This document shows positions 41,721-49,125 of a DNA stretch of 64,000 bases, one piece after another; position 1 is the stretch's first letter, and every line of letters starts with the position of its first letter. Under the pieces are notes generated by a model, which was not told the origin of the DNA, searched no databases, and saw nothing but the letters and a program-made list of their open reading frames with translations. Location of the stretch: positions 496,001 through 560,000 of the forward strand of contig NZ_JAAAMU010000003.1 in the NCBI RefSeq assembly GCF_009909195.1. Direction: 5' to 3'. Both the position numbers and the translations under genes were made by a program. Origin of the DNA: Paenibacillus sacheonensis (GTDB lineage: Bacteria > Bacillota > Bacilli > Paenibacillales > Paenibacillaceae).

Positions 41721-42995
41721 ATGATCACGATCAGGAACACGAGTCTTACGGTTGAACGGGAACCGCTGCTTGCTCCATTCGGCTTCAAAGGCGGGTATGT
41801 GAACGAGCTCTGGCAATCCATCGTGACCATGGAGGATCGGGATGGGGATACCGGCGTCGGGCTTGGCGTCCAGAGCATTCTATGGTCCGATCCGCAGGTC
41901 TATAAACGATGGGGCAACGAACGCGGCAATGTATTCATGAACGAGATTACCCGCCATGCGTTGACGGCAGCTCGGAACGCCTCATTCAATACCCCGATGG
42001 ACATGCTGGATCCGCTGGCGTCGCAGGCCCGGGAATATGCGTCCCGCGCTTGGGACGGGAACCCGCTCAGGGCGACCTTCGCGCTTAACGCGCTCGTTCC
42101 CGTCGATCATGCGGCATGGATGCTGCTGAGCCATAAATCACCGGGGGCTCGCTTCATAGAACTCATTCCGGAGGCGTACGGAGCGGCGTTGACAGCACGG
42201 CATGAACGGCTTGCCTGCACGCCGGTCGTATCTTACGGGATGACGGAGGCGGATGTCACGGCGCTGCTGGACGAGGGATATTTCGTGCTGAAAATCAAAT
42301 TGGGCTCGGACCCGAATCAGGACGGAGATCCCGAGACCATGCTGGCCTGGGATATTCATCGGCTGACGGAGATTCACCGGATCGCGGAGAATCGCGTCTG
42401 TCTGCATACGGCTACTGGAAAAATCGCCTATTACCTGGACATCAACGGGCGGTACGAGAGCAAGGAATTGCTGCTGAGACTGCTGGACGCGGCGGAGCGA
42501 ATAGGGGCCATGGAGCGCATTCTATTGGTGGAAGAACCGTTTCCGGAGCACGTACGCGTGGATGTTTCGGACATTCCTGTCAGGGTGGCGGGCGACGAAA
42601 GCGTGCATGACGAGAAGGATGCCTTGGAGCGCATCCAAATGGGATACGGAGCCTTTGCCTTAAAACCGGTCGCCAAGACGATGAGCATGAGCCTGCGCGT
42701 CGCGAAGATTGCCGGCGAGCATGGCATTCCGTGCCTCTGCGCCGACTTGACCGCGAATCCGATCCTGGTGGATTGGAATAAGAATCTTGCGGCGCATCTG
42801 CCGCCCGTGCCCGGACTTTCCATGGGCTTGATCGAATCCAACGGCAGGCAGAACTATGCCAACTGGGAAGCCATGAAGGCGAAGCATCCCATGCCGGACG
42901 GCAGCTGGATCGAGGCCGTGGACGGGCAATTCCGCCTGCCTCCCGAATTTTACGCGCATAGTGGAGGCCTGTTCGGCCGCGGCAAGCTTGGCTAA
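41721..42995 (+). CDS. Enolase-superfamily dehydratase/epimerase (mandelate racemase-like)
   Basis: A 424-residue protein. Capping domain first, then a barrel with YFVLKIKLGSDPNQDGD near residue 189, metal-site region LLVEEPFPEH near 269, VAGDESVHDEKDAL near 288 and FALKPVAKT near 311, where the KxP lysine may act as base. These fit acid-sugar dehydratases and dipeptide epimerases. In this operon, beside dehydrogenase and DapA-like genes, an acid-sugar dehydratase is the more natural reading. Exact sugar unknown. Confidence 0.83.
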   Translation: MITIRNTSLTVEREPLLAPFGFKGGYVNELWQSIVTMEDRDGDTGVGLGVQSILWSDPQVYKRWGNERGNVFMNEITRHALTAARNASFNTPMDMLDPLASQAREYASRAWDGNPLRATFALNALVPVDHAAWMLLSHKSPGARFIELIPEAYGAALTARHERLACTPVVSYGMTEADVTALLDEGYFVLKIKLGSDPNQDGDPETMLAWDIHRLTEIHRIAENRVCLHTATGKIAYYLDINGRYESKELLLRLLDAAERIGAMERILLVEEPFPEHVRVDVSDIPVRVAGDESVHDEKDALERIQMGYGAFALKPVAKTMSMSLRVAKIAGEHGIPCLCADLTANPILVDWNKNLAAHLPPVPGLSMGLIESNGRQNYANWEAMKAKHPMPDGSWIEAVDGQFRLPPEFYAHSGGLFGRGKLG

Positions 42996-43031
42996 CTGCA
43001 AGTCCAACAATACCCTGGGGAGGGAAAGAAA

Positions 43032-44048
43032 CTGAATACGATCGAGCAATTGGAAGCGAAACTAGCGGAACCGTCGGAAGCGTTAGCGGCAGACCTGAAG
43101 AAGATCGAAGGAGATATCGTGCTGCTCGGCGTCGGGGGGAAGATGGGACCGAGCCTGGCCCGTCTATTAATGAACGCGATCCGAGCAGCGGGGGTCGACA
43201 AAAGAGTGATCGGGGTATCCCGATTTACCGAAAAAGGCCTTCGCGAGCAGCTCGAAGCGGAAGGCGTGCAGACGATCGCCTGCGACCTGCTGGACGACGA
43301 GCAGCTCCGGAAGCTGCCCGAGGTCCCGAACGTCATTTACATGGCGGGCAACAAATTCGGCACGACCGGCAACGAATCGTTCACGTGGGCGATGAATGCG
43401 TATCTGCCCGGCCGGGTGGCCGAGAAGTATCGAAAGTCGCGCATCGTCGCGTTTTCCTCGGGCAACGTCTATCCGTTCACGCAGGTCGGTTATGGCGGGG
43501 CGAGCGAAGCGACGTCCCCTGCGCCGATCGGGGAATACGGGCAATCGTGTTTGGGCCGCGAGCGCGTTTTCGAACATTTCGCTAAGAAGCATCATATCCC
43601 GATGGTCATCTATCGGCTCAACTACGCCATCGACATGCGGTACGGGGTCCTGCTCGAGGTCGCCGAATCCGTGAAAGCCGGCAAACCGATCCATCTGGCG
43701 ACGGGCTACGCGAACGTCATCTGGCAAGGGGACGCCAACGAGATCGCCATCCGATCCCTGCTCGCATGCGAGACGCCGGTCCGATTCCTGAACGTTACGG
43801 GACCGGAGACGGTGTCGATCCGCTGGGCGGCGGAGGAATTCGGCAAGCGTCTCGGCATCGCGCCCGTCTTCGAAGGGTCGGAGTCCAACAGCGCGCTGCT
43901 GAACAACGCTGCCCTATGCCAGCAGATGTTCGGCTATCCGCGAGTGTCGCTGCTGCAAATGATCGACTGGGTCGCCGAATGGGTGGCAGCCGGCGGACCG
44001 ACGCTGAACAAGCCGACCCACTTCCAGGAAAGAAAGGGGAAGTTTTAA
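43032..44048 (+). CDS. NAD-dependent epimerase/dehydratase (extended SDR), probable CTG start
   Basis: About 338 residues. The N-terminal VLLGVGGKMGPSLARLL is a GxGGxxG-type nucleotide site near residue 32. Tyr169 lies in EYGQSCLGRE; the lysine expected four residues later (YxxxK) is Cys173. The only good ribosome binding site (GGGGAGGG) lies 6-7 bases before an in-frame CTG at 43032, giving MNTIEQLEAKL; a TTG at 43050 is too far from it. Third gene of the operon, 36 bases after the enolase gene. It likely oxidises or epimerises a pathway intermediate, but the Lys-to-Cys change leaves its chemistry open. Confidence 0.83.
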   Translation: MNTIEQLEAKLAEPSEALAADLKKIEGDIVLLGVGGKMGPSLARLLMNAIRAAGVDKRVIGVSRFTEKGLREQLEAEGVQTIACDLLDDEQLRKLPEVPNVIYMAGNKFGTTGNESFTWAMNAYLPGRVAEKYRKSRIVAFSSGNVYPFTQVGYGGASEATSPAPIGEYGQSCLGRERVFEHFAKKHHIPMVIYRLNYAIDMRYGVLLEVAESVKAGKPIHLATGYANVIWQGDANEIAIRSLLACETPVRFLNVTGPETVSIRWAAEEFGKRLGIAPVFEGSESNSALLNNAALCQQMFGYPRVSLLQMIDWVAEWVAAGGPTLNKPTHFQERKGKF

Positions 44049-44051
44049 GCA

Positions 44052-45119
44052 ATGAGCAGCTTCCGACCCTTAAACGCCGAGCAGCACCAGGCCTTTCATG
44101 ACGGTCTTGTCATTCCCGCCCATCCGCTCGCGCTGGATGAACGCAGGCAGCTGGACGAGAAGCATCAGCGCGCCTTAACCCGCTATTATATCGCCTCGGG
44201 TGCGGGCGGCGTCGCCGTCGGGGTTCATTCCACCCAATTCGAGATTCGCGAGCCGCGATTCAACTTATACGAGAAGGTGCTGAGGCTAGCCTCGGAAGAG
44301 GTCGACCGCGCGGCGCTGCAGCGTCCGTTCATCCGGGTCGCGGGCCTATGCGGTCCCGCGGAGCAGGCGGCGGCCGAAGCCGAGATCGCCGCAGGGTTCG
44401 GTTACGACGCGGGGCTGCTCAGCATGGGCGGGCTCCAAGGATTATCCGAAGCGGACCTGTTGAAACGGACGGAGAGAGCAGCCCAAGTCATGCCGATCAT
44501 CGGCTTTTATTTGCAGCCTTCCGTCGGGGGCAAGCTCTTCAGCTTCGACTTCTGGCGGGCGTTCGCGGACATTCCCGGCGTCGTCGCGATCAAGGTCGCG
44601 CCGTTCAACCGCTACCAGACGATCGATGTCGTCCGCGCCGTATGCTGCTCCGAACGTCGGGACGAGATCGCGCTGTACACGGGCAACGACGACAATATCG
44701 TGAACGATCTGCTGACCAGGTATCGGTTCAACGTGAACGGGCGGACGATCGAGAAAAGAATCGTCGGCGGCCTGCTCGGCCATTGGGCGGTATGGACGCG
44801 CAAGGCGGTCGAGCTGCTCGAGGAAATCAAATCCGCCCGCAAGCACGACGTCATCCCGCTCGATTGGCTGTCCCGCAATGTCGAAGTGACGGATACGAAC
44901 GCCGCCTTTTTCGATCCCGCGCACGGGTTCGCCGGGTGCATTCCCGGCATTCACGAAGTGCTGCGAAGGCAGGGCCTCCTGCGGGGAACATGGTGCCTGA
45001 ATCCGCAGGAGGAGCTTTCCGCGGGACAACGGGAGGAGATCGATCGCATGTACGCGGATTACCCGCATCTGAACGACGATGAATTCGTGAAAGCCCATTT
45101 AGCCGATTGGCTTGCGTAA
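44052..45119 (+). CDS. Dihydrodipicolinate synthase (DapA)-family aldolase/dehydratase
   Basis: A 355-residue class I aldolase-type protein, longer than the usual 290-300. Lys181 in GVVAIKVAPFNRY is the likely Schiff-base lysine; GFYLQPSVGG near residue 153 contributes the active-site region. The GxxGE-type site near the N-terminus is replaced by GAGGVAVGVHSTQFEIRE, as in the divergent members that do not make lysine. Three bases separate it from the SDR. It probably cleaves or dehydrates a 2-keto acid produced by the previous enzymes. Confidence 0.85.
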   Translation: MSSFRPLNAEQHQAFHDGLVIPAHPLALDERRQLDEKHQRALTRYYIASGAGGVAVGVHSTQFEIREPRFNLYEKVLRLASEEVDRAALQRPFIRVAGLCGPAEQAAAEAEIAAGFGYDAGLLSMGGLQGLSEADLLKRTERAAQVMPIIGFYLQPSVGGKLFSFDFWRAFADIPGVVAIKVAPFNRYQTIDVVRAVCCSERRDEIALYTGNDDNIVNDLLTRYRFNVNGRTIEKRIVGGLLGHWAVWTRKAVELLEEIKSARKHDVIPLDWLSRNVEVTDTNAAFFDPAHGFAGCIPGIHEVLRRQGLLRGTWCLNPQEELSAGQREEIDRMYADYPHLNDDEFVKAHLADWLA

Positions 45120-45131
45120 GGAGGCTGCCCG

Positions 45132-45812
45132 ATGCGATTCAAGGACGTATTCTCTATCATCGGGCCCGGCATGATCGGACCATCCAGCTCCCATACGGCC
45201 GGGGCGGTCCGATTGGGCCGGGTGGCGGGCCTGCTGTTCGGCGGTTTGCCGAAGCGGGCCGAAATCATGTTCTACGGTTCGTTCGCGGCCACGTACGCCG
45301 GACATGGAACCGACTTGGCCGCCGTCGCCGGCCTGCTGGGGTTCGATACCGACGACGAACGCATTCCGGACGCGATCGAGCTCGCGGAGCAGGCGGGCAT
45401 GCGCATCGCGTTCCGTAAGGCAAGCGTTCCGGCGGCGCATCCGAATACGTTAACCGTCGCGCTTCGCAAGGGGCGGAGACATGTCCGGATGACCGGCTGC
45501 TCGATCGGAGGAGGGAGCATCGAAGTATCGGAAGTGGACGGCTTCGAGTTGAAATTCACAGGGAACTACCCGACGCTGATCGTTTTTCATGACGACCGGC
45601 CCGGCATGCTGGCCGCTATCACGCGGCTGCTCGGCGATGCCGGGGTCAACATCGGCTACATGGACGTCGACCGCAAATCCAGGCTCGGCGAAGCGGCGAC
45701 GGTCATCGAATCGGACGCTGCCATCCCGGCCGAGCTTAGGAAGCGGGTCGGGCGGATCGCCGACGTGAAGAGCGTGGGATATATTGACTTGAACGGCGGT
45801 GCGGCAAATTGA
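45132..45812 (+). CDS. sdaAB: L-serine dehydratase, beta subunit
   Basis: A 226-residue protein. The beta-domain start FKDVFSIIGPGMIGPSSSHTAG at residues 3-24 is diagnostic. The C-terminal ACT domain runs from about 145 (TLIVFHDDRPGMLAAITRLL). With the alpha subunit it forms the iron-sulphur enzyme that turns L-serine into pyruvate and ammonia. AAGGAGG precedes the ATG, and only 12 bases separate it from the DapA-like gene, so it belongs to the same operon. Confidence 0.93.
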   Translation: MRFKDVFSIIGPGMIGPSSSHTAGAVRLGRVAGLLFGGLPKRAEIMFYGSFAATYAGHGTDLAAVAGLLGFDTDDERIPDAIELAEQAGMRIAFRKASVPAAHPNTLTVALRKGRRHVRMTGCSIGGGSIEVSEVDGFELKFTGNYPTLIVFHDDRPGMLAAITRLLGDAGVNIGYMDVDRKSRLGEAATVIESDAAIPAELRKRVGRIADVKSVGYIDLNGGAAN

Positions 45813-46696
45813 AATTCCGAACTTTAAAGCAGTTGGAGCGCCTGTGCGCGGACGAGGGCAAGCCGATATCCGCGATCATGCTCGAAGAACAGGCGCGGGA
45901 ATCCGGGCTCGCGGCGGAGCAGGAGTGGGACAAAATGAAATCCTACTACGGCATTATGAAGGAAGCCGTGCGCAAGGGCATCGTCTCGGAGCGGTTATCC
46001 CGCAGCGGCTTGACCGGCGGAGACGCGAAGAAGGTGCACGAATATACGCGCCGGGAAGAGGCTTCGCTCGGGCCGCATGCCGGCGCGGCGATGGCATACT
46101 CGCTCGCGGTATCGGAAGTGAACGCCTCCATGGGCCGCATCGTCGCCACGCCGACCGCGGGCTCGTGCGGCATTATCCCGGGCGTGTTCGTCAGCAGCCA
46201 AGAGCGGTTCGGCTGGGACGACGATCATATGGTGGCGGGGCTGTTTTGCGCCGGCGCGCTCGGTTACGTGATCGCGAACAATGCTTTTATTTCCGGCGCC
46301 GAGGGAGGCTGCCAAGCCGAGGTCGGTTCCGCGATCGGCATGGCTGCCGGCGCGCTCGTGGAGCTGAAGGGCGGCAGTCCGGCGCAAGCGGTTCATGCGG
46401 TCGGCCTCGCGCTCAAAAACACGCTCGGACTCATCTGCGATCCGGTCGGCGGATTGGTGGAGATTCCGTGCATCGTCCGCAACGGGTTCGGGGCCGTGAA
46501 CGCTTTGGCCGCGGCGGACATGGCGCTCGCCGGCGTCCGCAGCGCGATCCCGTCGGACGAAGTCATTCAGGTCATGCTCGAGGTCGGCAGCGCGATGCCG
46601 GACATCCATCGCGAGACGGCCGGAGGCGGGTTGGCCCAAACCCCGACGGGCAAAGAAATCATGAAGCAGCTGGCCGGTGCTCGGAAAAAGCGTTAG
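45809..46696 (+). CDS. sdaAA: L-serine dehydratase, alpha subunit
   Basis: A 295-residue protein with the [4Fe-4S] cysteines in GCQAEVG, LICDPVGG and IPCIVRNG, plus the conserved TPTAGSCGIIPG near residue 114. The TTG start overlaps the beta-subunit stop (TTGA), a sign of translational coupling and equal output. Catalyses serine deamination with the beta subunit. Last gene of the 40796 operon; a terminator follows 75 bases later. Confidence 0.93.
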   Translation: MKFRTLKQLERLCADEGKPISAIMLEEQARESGLAAEQEWDKMKSYYGIMKEAVRKGIVSERLSRSGLTGGDAKKVHEYTRREEASLGPHAGAAMAYSLAVSEVNASMGRIVATPTAGSCGIIPGVFVSSQERFGWDDDHMVAGLFCAGALGYVIANNAFISGAEGGCQAEVGSAIGMAAGALVELKGGSPAQAVHAVGLALKNTLGLICDPVGGLVEIPCIVRNGFGAVNALAAADMALAGVRSAIPSDEVIQVMLEVGSAMPDIHRETAGGGLAQTPTGKEIMKQLAGARKKR

Positions 46697-46770
46697 GCAG
46701 GTCCGAAGGAACCGTCGCATCGATCCTTTCCGCGGCATTAGGTTACGATGTACCACCCCAATATAGAAGA

Positions 46771-46809
46771 GGACGCAGCCACCGGTTTAGAGGGGCGCGT
46801 CCTTTTTTT
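46771..46809 (+). terminator. Rho-independent terminator of the catabolic operon
   Basis: GGACGC (46771-46776) pairs with GCGTCC (46797-46802) and is followed by seven T. Confidence 0.75.
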
Positions 46810-46847
46810 ATTGCCGTTACCGGTCTATCAAACGACGGGAAAACCGT

Positions 46848-47393
46848 CTATAAACTTCTCCCCAGCAGCGCCCCGACCTGTTCAGCCATCATTTTCGGCG
46901 GATGCGGCATTTTATTCTTAATCCACCACTCTACGATACCTACATAGGCGGTACCGGCGTATTGCAGCATAACGTCTTCGCTTAATTCCGCGTTTTTCCC
47001 GCTTTCGCGATCGATTTCTCCTTTGAATCCTTCCATGACGTAATCAAGCAGCCGGGCCCTGAAGGAGGGAGCCCCTTTGCTGGCTAGCATCGTCGAAAAA
47101 AACAGATGGTTTTTCTCGAAATACTCGAAGAACGGCACAAGCCCGCTGCTCCAATCCAGTTTACAGGCCCATTCATCCATTTCGCTTAGCTCGTTCATAT
47201 GCGTCTCGATCAGTTTATCCAACAAATCGTATTTGTCCTGATAATGCAGATAAATGGTTCCGCGGTTTAAGTTAGCTTGGTCCGCGATATCCTGAATGGT
47301 TATTTCGTCGAAGCTTTTTGCGTTCATCAAGGCAATAACGGCAGTTCTCAAGGATTCCTGCGTCTTTGCAATGCGTCGATCCACTTTAGCCAT
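46848..47393 (-). CDS. TetR family transcriptional regulator
   Basis: A 181-residue regulator. The helix-turn-helix lies at about residues 10-55 (SFDEITIQDIADQANLNRGT, then IYLHYQDKYDLL); the rest is helical ligand-binding and dimer domain. The frame extends 45 codons upstream, but GGTGGGG precedes the ATG at 47393 and the product then starts MAKVDRRIAK. It is divergent from the alcohol dehydrogenase, with a 12-bp perfect palindrome between them, so repression of that gene is likely. The inducer is unknown. Confidence 0.9.
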   Translation of the reverse strand: MAKVDRRIAKTQESLRTAVIALMNAKSFDEITIQDIADQANLNRGTIYLHYQDKYDLLDKLIETHMNELSEMDEWACKLDWSSGLVPFFEYFEKNHLFFSTMLASKGAPSFRARLLDYVMEGFKGEIDRESGKNAELSEDVMLQYAGTAYVGIVEWWIKNKMPHPPKMMAEQVGALLGRSL

Positions 47394-47516
47394 CGTAACC
47401 CCACCAAACTTCTGTATGATAATGAACAGATTTGAATATTTTGTTGATATCTTAACACTTCGTCGTATATTAACCCTTGAACGGCGGATATTTACAATTA
47501 TAATAATAGACATACG

Positions 47517-47528
47517 TTGATTAATCAA
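47517..47528. promoter_or_regulatory. Palindrome, candidate TetR operator
   Basis: TTGATTAATCAA, a perfect 12-bp palindrome in the 238-bp gap between the TetR gene and the alcohol dehydrogenase. The region around it is strongly AT-rich and contains TATAAT (47501-47506) and other promoter-like boxes. Confidence 0.5.
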
Positions 47529-47631
47529 TATACTTTGTTTAGACGCCCGCTGTCGCTTTCAGAAGTCGCCCGTCGTATCATCTGCACCGATCGTCATCCG
47601 AATCACTCATCAAACTTCAGGAGGTACTACC

Positions 47632-48681
47632 ATGGTTATCGCTAACGCACGCGCAGCATTCAGTCCGGAAGGTCCATTCCAAACGACTACGATCGAGCGC
47701 AGGAATCTGGAGCCGCATGACGTGCTCATCGAGATCAAATACGCCGGCATTTGCCATTCCGACATCCATACCGTTCGCGGCGATTGGGGACCGGTAAACT
47801 ATCCGCTCGTTCCGGGTCACGAGATCGCCGGCATTGTCTCGCAGGTGGGTTCGGGAGTCAAGAAATACGCCATCGGCGACCGGGTGGGAGTAGGCTGCAT
47901 GGTCGATTCCTGCGGCGAGTGCCATAACTGCCATCAGGGAGAGGAGCAGTATTGTCTCAACGGAATGACAGGCACTTACGGCGCGATCGATAAATACGGG
48001 CAGCATACGCAGGGCGGCTACTCCACGCATATTGTCGTCACCGAGGACTTCGTGGTCCGTATTCCGGACGCGCTCGATCTTGACGTCGCCGCGCCTCTGC
48101 TGTGTGCCGGCATCACGACGTATTCGCCGCTGCGCCACTGGGGAGCCGCTCCCGGCAAGCAGGTTGCGGTCGTCGGCTTCGGAGGGCTTGGACATATGGC
48201 CGTGAAGATCGCTCATGCCATGGGGGCGGAAGTGACGGTCTTATCGCAAAGCTTGAAGAAGAGAGAAGACGGCTTGCAGCTTGGCGCCGACCATTATTAT
48301 GCGACGAACGATCCGGAGACGTTCAAGGCGCTGGCCGGTTCGTTCGATCTCATCGTGAATACGGTAAGCGCGAAGATCGATATCAATGCTTACCTGTCGC
48401 TGCTGGCGCTGGACGGCACGCTGGTCAATGTCGGTGCGCCGTCGGAGCCGCTCGACGTGAACGTATTCTCGCTGCTCGGCCATCGCCGTTCGTTCGCCGG
48501 CTCGATGATCGGCGGGATCCGCGAAACGCAGGAAATGTTGGACTTTTGCGCGGAACACGGCATCGCGCCCGAGATCGAGACGATTGCAGCCGATCGGATC
48601 GACGAGGCTTGGGAGCGCGTGCTCGCTTCCGATGTCCGCTATCGGTTCGTGATCGACATCGGTACGATGGGGAATGCATAA
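47632..48681 (+). CDS. Zinc-dependent alcohol dehydrogenase (NAD(P)-dependent, cinnamyl/YahK type)
   Basis: A 349-residue medium-chain dehydrogenase. Catalytic zinc ligands lie in GICHSDIH (near 38) and PGHEIAG (near 61). Structural zinc is held by the four Cys of [20 protein letters not shown]. The NADP fold starts [15 protein letters not shown] near residue 180. Enzymes of this subgroup reduce aldehydes broadly. AGGAGGT precedes the ATG. Control by the divergent TetR protein suggests induction by a toxic aldehyde or quinone, which is inference. Confidence 0.93.
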   Translation: MVIANARAAFSPEGPFQTTTIERRNLEPHDVLIEIKYAGICHSDIHTVRGDWGPVNYPLVPGHEIAGIVSQVGSGVKKYAIGDRVGVGCMVDSCGECHNCHQGEEQYCLNGMTGTYGAIDKYGQHTQGGYSTHIVVTEDFVVRIPDALDLDVAAPLLCAGITTYSPLRHWGAAPGKQVAVVGFGGLGHMAVKIAHAMGAEVTVLSQSLKKREDGLQLGADHYYATNDPETFKALAGSFDLIVNTVSAKIDINAYLSLLALDGTLVNVGAPSEPLDVNVFSLLGHRRSFAGSMIGGIRETQEMLDFCAEHGIAPEIETIAADRIDEAWERVLASDVRYRFVIDIGTMGNA

Positions 48682-48798
48682 CGCGTCATTCTAGCACGCG
48701 TAACATCGGGGGCACGCCAATAGGGGCGCGCCTCTTTATATGTGGCAGAATTCAAACGCAAGTATAGTTATCGTGAAAAGAGCGATCCGGCTTTATCG

Positions 48799-48836
48799 GA
48801 CAGTCCAGGGCTTCGTCGGCCTTGGACTGTCTTTTT
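48799..48836 (+). terminator. Rho-independent terminator
   Basis: GACAGTCCAGGG pairs with CCTTGGACTGTC (G-T pairs allowed) around CTTCGTCGG, followed by TTTTT. It separates the alcohol dehydrogenase from the SLH gene; the remaining 48837-49067 has no gene. Confidence 0.85.
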
Positions 48837-49067
48837 GCGTTAGAGGCGACTTGGCCTCGTTACAAGATCCCCCTCCTGACGTCAAGTTCGGGGCTGTCCA
48901 GGCGCGTTTTGTACGGAAAAAAACCACATGAGCAGTCCGCCATAGAAGGAAAATGAGTTTCTAGCAGTAGAACCGGGCCGTTGATCATGGCATGCTGTTC
49001 CTAAATCGGAGGTGAATGACTCATGCGGTACGAACATCGCAATCGAAGAATAGCTTGCCATTATGAT

Positions 49068-49081
49068 TGTAAACGTTTGCA
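49068..49081 (+). promoter_or_regulatory. Catabolite-responsive element (cre)
   Basis: TGTAAACGTTTGCA matches the CcpA consensus TGWAANCGNTNWCA at all but one position and is itself palindromic. It lies 45 bp before the start of the giant SLH protein, a placement expected for repression when preferred sugars are present. A LacI-type regulator could also bind it. Confidence 0.65.
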
Positions 49082-49125
49082 TTATTCGTGGTGCAAATGA
49101 AAAACATGAACAAGGGGGTGGAAGG

